DNA of 64,000 nucleotides from Microbacterium terregens. GTDB taxonomy: Bacteria > Actinomycetota > Actinomycetes > Actinomycetales > Microbacteriaceae. Position numbers and translations under genes: made by a program. The notes under the pieces were generated by a model. The model had not been told where the DNA came from. It did not search any database and was given only the letters and a program-made list of their open reading frames with translations. The stretch is from positions 682,001 to 746,000 of the forward strand of contig NZ_BAAAWH010000001.1 of assembly GCF_039534975.1 (NCBI RefSeq), read 5' to 3'. How positions within the stretch are numbered: position 1 is the first letter of the stretch; each line of letters begins with the position of its first letter. Positions 25,110 through 32,366 of the stretch are shown piece by piece.

Positions 25110-26189
25110 ATGACCGCAGCCGCGACATCCCTCGCCCCCGACGCCGTGCTCGCCCCGCTGATCGCCGAGGCGCTGGAGCGCGCCGCGTCCGTTCCGGGGT
25201 TCGGAACCGACCCCGCAGCCACCCTCGCCTGGTGCATCGAAGTGGGTCGGCGCGCTCCGCGGATCGGCGCGGGAAACACGCGGCAGCTCTGGGAACTGCT
25301 CGCGGCCACCGCGGCTCGGGACGTCTCGGCGGCGCGCATGCTGGAGCCGCATCTCGACGCGCTCGGCATTCTGCACCAGGCGCGCGAGGCGGCCTCCGGC
25401 GGCGCGGATGGCCCAGAGCTGGATGGCATACACGCCGATCAGAACTCGTCGTGGGGTGTGTTCGCCGCCGAGGCGAGCGACATGAGGCTGCACGCGTCCG
25501 GTGGGACCGGGGCGTGGCGGCTCAGTGGGACGAAACCCTGGTGCTCGCTGGCCGGGCATCTCACTCATGCGCTGGTCACGGCATCCATCGATGACCGCCG
25601 TCGTGGCCTTTTCGCCGTCGAACTGCGATCCCCCGGAGTCCACGCGCATGACGGGCCGTGGTTCCCACGCGGACTGGTCGACGTCGTCAGCGCGCCGGTG
25701 GACTTCGATGACGTCCCGGCCGTGCCGATCGGCGGAGCCGACTGGTACCTCACGCGGCCGGGATTCGCGTGGGGAGGAATGTCGGTCGCGGCCTGCTGGT
25801 GGGGTGCGGCCGTCGGCGTTGCCGAGCGACTCGTCGACGCGGCCGGAGCGGACCGCGCCGATCAGCTCGCGCTCGTGCACCTGGGGAGGGTGGATGCCGC
25901 ACTCTGGGCCGCGCGGAGCGTCCTGGCGGAGGCGGCCGACCTCATCGACGCGAGCGGGTCGGACCGGATCGGGGATCGCCTGCTCGCGGAACGTGTCCGC
26001 GGCACCGTCGTCGACGCCGCGACCTTGACGCTGACCGAGGCGGACGCAGCCCTCGGCCCGGGGCCACTGGTGGCAGATGAACGGCACGCGCGGCGCGTGG
26101 CGGATCTGCACCTCTACCTCCGCCAGCATCACGGTCCACGAGACGCCGCGCGGGCCGGGCGTCTGATTCTCGAGACCACGGGCGCATGA
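25110..26189 (+). CDS. Acyl-CoA dehydrogenase-like flavoprotein
   Basis: A 359-residue divergent acyl-CoA dehydrogenase fold. An Ala-rich N-terminal helical domain is followed by a middle beta-domain with GAWRLSGTKPWCSLAG (a flavin/substrate strand as in ACADs). The C-terminal helical domain is short. I could not place the catalytic Glu. It heads a three-gene operon in which each start overlaps the previous stop by 4 nt. Its partners modify and glycosylate a substrate, so this enzyme may oxidise a lipid or carrier-bound intermediate rather than act in beta-oxidation. Promoter TAGCCT and GAGGAGG lie upstream. Confidence 0.8.
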   Translation: MTAAATSLAPDAVLAPLIAEALERAASVPGFGTDPAATLAWCIEVGRRAPRIGAGNTRQLWELLAATAARDVSAARMLEPHLDALGILHQAREAASGGADGPELDGIHADQNSSWGVFAAEASDMRLHASGGTGAWRLSGTKPWCSLAGHLTHALVTASIDDRRRGLFAVELRSPGVHAHDGPWFPRGLVDVVSAPVDFDDVPAVPIGGADWYLTRPGFAWGGMSVAACWWGAAVGVAERLVDAAGADRADQLALVHLGRVDAALWAARSVLAEAADLIDASGSDRIGDRLLAERVRGTVVDAATLTLTEADAALGPGPLVADERHARRVADLHLYLRQHHGPRDAARAGRLILETTGA

Positions 26190-27556
26190 TGGCGGCATTC
26201 AGCCATCTCGAGACAGGGACTCCGGAGGACGTGTGGGCGGCTGAGAAGCGCTTCGGCACGGCCCGCGTGCTCGACGAGAGTGTGGACGACCTGTTCGTGG
26301 TGGCCGCGCACCCGGATGATGAGACCCTGGGGGCCGGTGGTCTGATCCGTCGCGTGCACGAACACGGTGGCCGGGTCACCGTCGTGGTCGCGACGGACGG
26401 CGAAGCATCCCACCCGCTCTCTCCCACCCACTCGCCGACCGAACTGCGCTCGACCCGCAGGGACGAGGTGCTCCGCGCGGTGCATGCACTCGCACCCGAC
26501 GCGCGCGTTCAGTTCCTCGGGCTGCCGGACGGGGGTCTGCGTGAGAACACGAGAGAGCTCGAGGAGCAGTTGACCGCCGCACTGGGGGAGAGCGCGACCA
26601 CGGCGGATCGCTCCCTGCTCGTGACCCCGTGGTCCGGAGACGGGCATCGGGATCATCGCGTCGCAGCCGAGGCCGGCGGGCGCGCCGCGGCTGCCCGCCG
26701 GATTCGTCACCTGGGCTATCCGATCTGGCTCTGGCACTGGGGAGGACCCGAGGACGTGCCCTGGGATGCCGGGGTCGTCCTGGCTCTCACGCCTTGCGAA
26801 CGAGCCATCAAGGCCCGCGCAATGGGCCTGCACGTCTCGCAGATCCGGCCGTTGTCCGATGCCCGGGGGGACGAGGCGATCGTGCATGAGGCGATGCAGG
26901 CGCATTTCGAGCGGGACACCGAGTTCTACATCGACGAGGCGCCGCAGCCCTCCCGTTCGCTGCCCGCCGAGTGGTTCGAGGACTTCTATGCCCGCCATGA
27001 CGACCCGTGGGGGTTCGAGACGCGGTGGTACGAGGAGCGCAAGCGCGCTCTGCTGCTGGCCAGCCTGCCTTCGCGTTCCATCGGGCGGACCCTGGAGATC
27101 GGCTGTTCGACCGGCCTGATCACGACCGCCCTGGCTCGCCGGGCCGAGACGCTCGTCGCTCTGGATCCCTCCCTGGCGGCGGTCGAGGCCGCTCGGGCGC
27201 GCGTCGGCGAGGACCCCTCCGTCACGTTCCTCCAGGGCGGAGTCCCCGACGACTGGCCCGCCGGCGGCTTCGACACGATCGTCCTGTCCGAAGTCGGGTA
27301 CTACATGTCCGAGCGCGACCTGGCGCGCACGGTCGCACTCATGGAGGCCGCGCTCGCGGACAGGGGATGCGTGATCGCCTGCCATTGGCGGCATCCGGTG
27401 GCTGAGTATCCGCTGTCCGGAGACCGGGTCCATCACGTGCTGCGGTCGGTGCCGTCGTGGCAGCGTCTGGCTCTCCACGAGGAGGAGGACTTCCTGCTCG
27501 AGGTGTTCTGTCGCGGTGCGGCCGTGTCGGTGGCTCACCGGGAGGGCCTGCGGTGA
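26186..27556 (+). CDS. Bifunctional PIG-L deacetylase / SAM methyltransferase
   Basis: A 456-residue fusion. Residues ~30-225 are a PIG-L/LmbE zinc deacetylase: AAHPDDETLGAGG supplies the Zn ligands and catalytic Asp, HRDHRVAAE the third ligand. After a linker, residues ~265-440 form a class I methyltransferase (LEIGCSTGLITTALARR, ALDPSLAAVEAA), close to the NodS-like type. PIG-L enzymes remove N-acetyl groups from sugars (mycothiol, GPI or glycopeptide pathways). The fused methylase could then methylate the freed amine. Overlaps at both ends (ATGA, GTGA) tie it to its neighbours. Confidence 0.9.
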   Translation: MMAAFSHLETGTPEDVWAAEKRFGTARVLDESVDDLFVVAAHPDDETLGAGGLIRRVHEHGGRVTVVVATDGEASHPLSPTHSPTELRSTRRDEVLRAVHALAPDARVQFLGLPDGGLRENTRELEEQLTAALGESATTADRSLLVTPWSGDGHRDHRVAAEAGGRAAAARRIRHLGYPIWLWHWGGPEDVPWDAGVVLALTPCERAIKARAMGLHVSQIRPLSDARGDEAIVHEAMQAHFERDTEFYIDEAPQPSRSLPAEWFEDFYARHDDPWGFETRWYEERKRALLLASLPSRSIGRTLEIGCSTGLITTALARRAETLVALDPSLAAVEAARARVGEDPSVTFLQGGVPDDWPAGGFDTIVLSEVGYYMSERDLARTVALMEAALADRGCVIACHWRHPVAEYPLSGDRVHHVLRSVPSWQRLALHEEEDFLLEVFCRGAAVSVAHREGLR

Positions 27557-28287
27557 GCGCGACCTCCATCGCGGCGGTTGTCGTCGTCGTTCCCGTTCAT
27601 GATGAGGCAGCCCTGCTCGGACGCTGTCTGGTGTCCCTCAGCGAGGCGATCGCGGCGGCCGGGGTCCCCTGCGTGGTGCGGGTGGTCCTGGACGCGTGCT
27701 CGGACGGTTCCGCGGTGATCGCGGCGCGGCATCCGTTTCCGATGATCCACGTCGATGCCAATGCGGTGGGCGCCGCCCGCGTGCGGGGGATCGAGTCGGC
27801 GCTCGCGACGCTGTCCCACGTGCCACCGGGGCACATCTGGATCGCCAACACGGATGCCGATTCCACGGTTCCTGCGAACTGGATCGTCGCGCAGCTGGAC
27901 GCCGCCGACGTGGGCGCGGACGTCGTCGTCGGCACCGTGCGGCCGGACTTCCACGACCTCACTCCCCGGCACCGGCGGCTGTGGCTGGAGACGCACCGGC
28001 CAGGGTTCCCGAACGGGCACACCCACGGAGCGAACCTCGGGATTCGCGCCAGCACCTACCTGCAGGCGGGCGGCTTCGTCGAAGTGGACGAGCACGAAGA
28101 CGTTCGCCTGGTCGACGCGTGCCGCGCGAACGGCGCGCTGGTGCATGCGACGGACGCCGCCGAGGTCGTCACGTCGGGGCGCTTCTTCGGGCGCACGCCG
28201 GGAGGATACGCGGGCTATCTGCGCGACCAGGATCGGCAGCTCCACCTCGCTCGCACGCTGGGGCACTCGGAACGGGACGCGTCGTGA
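27553..28287 (+). CDS. Family 2 glycosyltransferase
   Basis: A 244-residue GT-A fold protein: VVVPVHDEAALLGRCLVSL at the N-terminus, VLDACSDGS as the nucleotide-binding strand and the metal-binding TDADS motif (NTDADSTVP). A GAN-LGIR segment and DEHEDVRL match acceptor-side motifs of GT2 enzymes. There are no membrane helices, so it is cytoplasmic. The GTG start overlaps the upstream stop by 4 nt. Sugar donor and acceptor are unknown. Confidence 0.88.
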   Translation: MSATSIAAVVVVVPVHDEAALLGRCLVSLSEAIAAAGVPCVVRVVLDACSDGSAVIAARHPFPMIHVDANAVGAARVRGIESALATLSHVPPGHIWIANTDADSTVPANWIVAQLDAADVGADVVVGTVRPDFHDLTPRHRRLWLETHRPGFPNGHTHGANLGIRASTYLQAGGFVEVDEHEDVRLVDACRANGALVHATDAAEVVTSGRFFGRTPGGYAGYLRDQDRQLHLARTLGHSERDAS

Positions 28288-28377
28288 CCGGCCGGGCCGG
28301 CGCCGGCGGACGCGGAGGTACGGTGACTGATTCCGCGATGCGCGGTACCGTTGATCGAAGGATCCGGGAGGCTCGGC

Positions 28378-29082
28378 GTGAGTGATTCGTTCGCCGCTGC
28401 GATGAACGCTCTCGATCGCGCGCGGGACCAGCCGGAGGTCTTCTGCGCGGCTTTCGTCGAGGTGTTCCCGGTGACCGGCGCTGCGGTTTCGACCGTCGGA
28501 GGGTTCCTCGGAAGCGAAACGGTCGCGGCCAGCGACGAGTACGCGGCGCGGCTTGACGAGTTGCAGTTCGATCTCGGCGAAGGACCGTGCTGGGATGCCG
28601 TCCGGTCAGGCGCCGCGGTACTGCACCCCGACGTCCTGGCCACCGGGCCGAGCGCGTGGCCGGCCTTCGCCGCCGCGATCCCGGTCGCCGAGGTCAGCTC
28701 GCTGTTCGCGTTCCCGCTGATCGTCGGTCCGCTGCGCTTCGGTGCCATCGACCTGTACTCGCGGGCTCCGGTCGCGCTCGACGACGACCAGACGAAGCAG
28801 GCAGGCATGATGGCCGAGGTGGTCGGTCGGCTCATCCTGCGCCGCGCCCTGACTTCGATCGGCGAACCGGATGGGGCCGGGAACGGGTACTCGCGGAGGC
28901 TCGTCCACCAGGCCACCGGCATGGTTCTCGCGCAGATCGGCCTCTCCGCGGAAGACGCGCGGCTGGTGATCCAGGGCCACGCGTTCGCGGCGGACCGGTC
29001 CATGATGGACGTCGCTCAGGACGTCATCGACGGACGACTCCGGTTCCGGCGTGAAGGAACGCGGATCGAGGTGGTCCAATGA
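28378..29082 (+). CDS. GAF-ANTAR antitermination regulator 1
   Basis: A 234-residue protein with an N-terminal GAF domain (~15-160, including LQFDLGEGPCWDAVRSG) and a C-terminal ANTAR domain (~170-230, VHQATGMVLAQIGLSAEDARLVIQ). ANTAR domains bind paired RNA hairpins to prevent termination; the GAF domain would sense a ligand or redox state. GTG start with GGGAGG. It overlaps the next GAF-ANTAR gene by 4 nt. Target RNAs are unknown. Confidence 0.88.
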   Translation: MSDSFAAAMNALDRARDQPEVFCAAFVEVFPVTGAAVSTVGGFLGSETVAASDEYAARLDELQFDLGEGPCWDAVRSGAAVLHPDVLATGPSAWPAFAAAIPVAEVSSLFAFPLIVGPLRFGAIDLYSRAPVALDDDQTKQAGMMAEVVGRLILRRALTSIGEPDGAGNGYSRRLVHQATGMVLAQIGLSAEDARLVIQGHAFAADRSMMDVAQDVIDGRLRFRREGTRIEVVQ

Positions 29083-29792
29083 CGCGCTTGACACGCGACG
29101 GGCGGCTCTTTCAGACGTTCGCCCGCCTCGCCGACACCCTGGTCGATGACTACGACGTGGTCGAACTGCTGCAGGTGCTCGTGGACACGTGCCGTGACGC
29201 GCTGGAGATGACGGCGGCGGGCATCCTCCTGGCGGATTCCCGCGGTGAACTGGACGTGGTCGCTTCGACGAGCGAGGACCGGAGTTTCTTGGAGCTGATG
29301 CAGCTGGGCTCGGACGACGGACCCTGCGTGGAGTGCTATCGCACCGGCCGTCGCATCACGGTCCCAGACCTTGCCGATTCCGCCCCGCCGTGGCAGCTGT
29401 TCCGGGCGAGCGCGCTTCGGCAGGGGTTCCGAGCGCTGGACGCCCTGCCGCTGCGGTTGCGCGATACCAGCATCGGTACGCTGAGCCTGCTGCGATCCTC
29501 GCCGGGCGAGGCGCCGACCGAGGACATCGTCGCCGCGCAGGCGTTCGCCGATGTGGCGACGATCGGCATCCTGCACGAGAAGGCGATCCGCGAGAGCTCG
29601 ATCCTGAGCGAGCAGCTTCAGGGCGCGCTGAACAGCCGCATCGTGATCGAGCAGGCGAAAGGCGTGGTGGCGCACACACGCGGCGTGCCGATCGACGAGG
29701 CGTTCACCCTCCTGCGTGAATACGCCCGCGCGCATCAGATGCGGCTCGGTGTGCTCGCCGCACAGGTCGTGGAACGACAGATCGACCTGTGA
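29079..29792 (+). CDS. GAF-ANTAR antitermination regulator 2
   Basis: A 237-residue protein of the same architecture as its upstream neighbour: GAF domain ~25-165 (QLGSDDGPCVECYRTGRRI) and ANTAR ~170-230 (ALNSRIVIEQAKGVVAHTRG). EQAKG is the usual ANTAR signature. Its sequence is closer to the typical actinobacterial form than copy 1, so the pair may be a heterodimer sensing two inputs. Translationally coupled to the upstream gene. Confidence 0.9.
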   Translation: MTRLTRDGRLFQTFARLADTLVDDYDVVELLQVLVDTCRDALEMTAAGILLADSRGELDVVASTSEDRSFLELMQLGSDDGPCVECYRTGRRITVPDLADSAPPWQLFRASALRQGFRALDALPLRLRDTSIGTLSLLRSSPGEAPTEDIVAAQAFADVATIGILHEKAIRESSILSEQLQGALNSRIVIEQAKGVVAHTRGVPIDEAFTLLREYARAHQMRLGVLAAQVVERQIDL

Positions 29793-29884
29793 CGAGACCC
29801 CTGTCGGCTCCCCGCGGAATCCCCTACGATGCAGATGTCACTCCGGGCCCCGGGCCGTTTCAGATGGGATGACGGGGGGCTGAC

Positions 29885-30229
29885 GTGAAGACGATCGTGA
29901 CCGCGGGCGGATCCTTCCTGACCGGGACCGAGATCGCCGACGCAGTCACCGGCTACGGGCTCGCGCTCGCGAAGCTCCGGGATCTCGACGTGGTCGAGAT
30001 CCCCTTCATCGCGGCGAACGGGATGATCCACCGAGTCCAGTTCAGGATCGGCTGGCAGATCGATCTCTCGGTCACGTTCGAAGACAAGGTCGAGGAAGAG
30101 CTCGTCGAGCCCGACACGATCCTGGCGATCCTCGGCAAGACCCGCGCGATCGAAGGTCGCCGCTCGCCGCAGCTGCCCCGCAGAGCAGTGACGATCCGGG
30201 ATCACATCGACTGGGACGAGGTCATCTGA
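29885..30229 (+). CDS. Conserved hypothetical protein (114 aa)
   Basis: A GTG-started 114-residue protein: GGSFLTGTEIADAVTGYGLALA, then alternating beta-like segments (VVEIPFIAANGMIHRVQFRIGWQIDLSVTFE in parts), an acidic stretch EDKVEEELVEPD and a C-terminal basic region. It is soluble. I recognise no family. It lies 92 nt after the GAF-ANTAR pair on the same strand. Confidence 0.65.
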   Translation: MKTIVTAGGSFLTGTEIADAVTGYGLALAKLRDLDVVEIPFIAANGMIHRVQFRIGWQIDLSVTFEDKVEEELVEPDTILAILGKTRAIEGRRSPQLPRRAVTIRDHIDWDEVI

Positions 30230-30259
30230 CCCCTCGGGCGTCAGTCGCCGACGCGTCGC

Positions 30260-30409
30260 TCAGGCCGGAGGCGCGTCCGGGTCGAGCGTCTTGAGCATGT
30301 CTTCTTCGACCGCGTTGTCCGCGTCGAGCTGATCCTCGGTCGTCTCGTCACCGCCGAGCGGGGAGCCGTTCTCGTCGGCAGGGCGATCGTCGGGTCGTTG
30401 ATTCGTCAT
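30260..30409 (-). CDS. Small acidic hypothetical protein (49 aa)
   Basis: A 49-residue, strongly acidic, low-complexity product (DETTEDQLDADNAVEEDMLKTLDPD) starting at 30409. It is likely disordered. No family recognised. Convergent with the preceding gene and divergent from the cyclodeaminase-like gene. The longer open frame upstream is discarded because it runs through the latter's promoter. Confidence 0.5.
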   Translation of the reverse strand: MTNQRPDDRPADENGSPLGGDETTEDQLDADNAVEEDMLKTLDPDAPPA

Positions 30410-30506
30410 GTCGGCAACGCTACGCGGGTCGTCGACATACGCAACGTCCGCGCTCTTCAGCCTTCTCGACGGACGCCGCCTGGGTGGAGAAACTAGGGTG
30501 TCGCCT

Positions 30507-31133
30507 ATGGACGACTCCGCACGGATCCCGGCATCCACCTCGCTCTCGGCCTGGCTCGACAAACTCGCTCAGCCCGATGGGGCTCCCGGGGGCGGTGCGG
30601 CGTGCGGTGTGATGCTCGCCCTCTCGGCCGCGCTGCTACGCATGGTCGCCGAATACACGCCGGATGACCCCCGTGCCATCGCGTGCGCGGCACGGCTCGT
30701 CGACGTCCGTCTCACCGCCCTGGGCGCCGCGGAGGCGGACGGTGTCAGCTCCGCCGAGCTGGGAGCTGCGCTGCGCGTCGCCGCGGACGACCCCGCGAGA
30801 GACGATCGGGTACGGGATGCCGCGATCCGTGCCGCGCGGTCCTCCGGCGCGCTCGGCGGCGTCGGTGTGGGAATGCTCGATGAACTGCGCCTGCTCCGTG
30901 AGATCGGCAACCCGCACCTTGCTGCGGATCTCGCCGTCTCGGGAGAGGCGCTGTCCGCCGGCATCGCAGGTGCGTCGATCAACCTCCGCGCGAACCTCCG
31001 GCTCGCCGGCGCGCACGGCGGCGCCGGCGGCGCGCGCGGTGAGCTCGAGGCCGATGTGGAGCGGATGCGGGCAGCCCGCGATGTCGCCTCCGCCATCGCG
31101 GACCAGGTCGCCGCGCGCTACGACGACCGCTGA
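30507..31133 (+). CDS. Cyclodeaminase/cyclohydrolase family protein
   Basis: A 208-residue all-helical protein of the FTCD-C / FchA family: PGGGAACGVMLALSAALLRMV matches the family's Gly/Ala-rich N-terminal helix. Relatives act on formimino- or methenyl-tetrahydrofolate, but many actinobacterial members stand alone and are untested. The ATG at 30507 is chosen because TAGGGT sits seven bases upstream (leaderless); GTG at 30498 is an alternative. It is followed by tandem hairpins and a terminator. Confidence 0.82.
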   Translation: MDDSARIPASTSLSAWLDKLAQPDGAPGGGAACGVMLALSAALLRMVAEYTPDDPRAIACAARLVDVRLTALGAAEADGVSSAELGAALRVAADDPARDDRVRDAAIRAARSSGALGGVGVGMLDELRLLREIGNPHLAADLAVSGEALSAGIAGASINLRANLRLAGAHGGAGGARGELEADVERMRAARDVASAIADQVAARYDDR

Positions 31134-31207
31134 CCGCGGACGGTCCGTGTCCACCGAAGTGAGGACAGACAGCCCCGTGCGGTCTTCTTAGGGTTGATAG
31201 TGCAGGA

Positions 31208-31241
31208 CCGCCCGATCGATGGGCATCGTGGGATCGGGCGG
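31208..31241. other. Intergenic hairpin, possible small RNA element
   Basis: CCGCCCGATC (31208-31217) pairs perfectly with GATCGGGCGG (31232-31241). It stands 28 nt before a strong terminator in a 279-nt gap with no gene. It may be a small RNA 5' hairpin or an untranslated tail. Confidence 0.4.
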
Positions 31242-31269
31242 CACGCACGGATCGCCCTTTCCGCGGAAG

Positions 31270-31305
31270 AGAGACCCCCGGTAGCCCCCCGGACCGGGGG
31301 TCTCT
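31270..31305. terminator. Strong terminator between convergent genes
   Basis: A perfect 12-bp stem, AGAGACCCCCGG / CCGGGGGTCTCT, with a 12-nt loop and TCCTT following. It can serve both the upstream plus-strand gene and the convergent minus-strand gene. Confidence 0.8.
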
Positions 31306-31412
31306 TCCTTGCCCGGCGGCGTCGGCGCCCCCGGTTGCCGGGATGAGCGGCGCCCAGAGGGGCCTCAGCGCCCGGCACTGCGGCTCAGAGCGCCACCAGT
31401 CCGTGATGCGAT

Positions 31413-32192
31413 TCAGAGCAGTTCGCGCGCCTGCTCCACGAAACGGAGATACGCGTCGAGCGTGTCTTCAGCGGTGATGGCACGCAGGATGACCTCGTCC
31501 ACCCCGGTCCGGTAGTCGGCGAGACGGTCCGGGCCGGGCTCAGTTGCCGCGTCCCACACCGTGCGATCGGGGTCGACTCCCTGGCGGGCGAAGTTCGCGG
31601 CGTACGCCGGGACCGCCGCGTAGCGGGCGGTCTCGACCTGGAGACGAGCGTGGGCGTCGGAGTCCAGCGCGGTGCGCACGTACAGGGCCACGTGGGTGCG
31701 GGGTGCGACGGCTCGCGCCTCCTCCGCTTGCGCTCGGGCGATCGCGGGGGTGAGCCAGCTCAGCAGGACGCCGTCGGATTTCTCCACGGCGAGGCGGCGC
31801 ATCTTCGGGCCGAGAGCGCCGACGACGATGCGCGCGGACAGGGCGTCGCGCAGTTCGGAGACCGCCGCCCCCACCCGATCCAGCGCGCCCACGGTGGTCT
31901 GACCGGAGCCGACGCCGAGCACGAGCCGCTCCTGCGGCAGCTGGCCGGCCTGCACCTCGCCGAGGATGGTCGCGGCGGGGCGCCTGTCCACCGGAAGGAC
32001 TCCGGTTGCCAGGACCAGGCGCGAGGTCGCGCGCGCGGCGGCATCCAAGACCGGGAAGGCATCAGCGCCCGGTGTGTCGTTCACCCACAACGCGTGGAAG
32101 CCGGCCGCTTCGACCGCCGGTGCCAGCAGTCCCGCCAGTTCAGGTCCGACGGATGCTGCAATCCCCAACGACACGGCACCGCGTTCACTCAT
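31413..32192 (-). CDS. LLM-class flavin-dependent oxidoreductase
   Basis: A 259-residue luciferase-like (bacterial luciferase / F420-type) TIM-barrel protein, shorter than the usual 300-350. FHALWVNDTPGADAFPVL, then LVLATGVLPVDRRPAATI and LVLGVGSGQ, follow the family's early strands. SDGVLLSWLTPAIA is the later conserved segment. It would bind F420 or FMN and act in the cytoplasm; the substrate is unknown. Start at 32192 by similarity. Confidence 0.85.
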   Translation of the reverse strand: MSERGAVSLGIAASVGPELAGLLAPAVEAAGFHALWVNDTPGADAFPVLDAAARATSRLVLATGVLPVDRRPAATILGEVQAGQLPQERLVLGVGSGQTTVGALDRVGAAVSELRDALSARIVVGALGPKMRRLAVEKSDGVLLSWLTPAIARAQAEEARAVAPRTHVALYVRTALDSDAHARLQVETARYAAVPAYAANFARQGVDPDRTVWDAATEPGPDRLADYRTGVDEVILRAITAEDTLDAYLRFVEQARELL

Positions 32193-32366
32193 GAGGCCAG
32201 CGTACGGCCCGTCCGTCTCGTGCGAACGTCGCGTCGGCCGCTTCACGCGGGTCCGCGGCTCCTCTGCGCGTGACGACGGACGCTCTTGCGCCGCCCTGGG
32301 GCCGCGAGGAGGATGTCGGCTGAAGTCGCGGGCGAGCGCACGGTCTCTAGAGAGGAGGCCATGATC

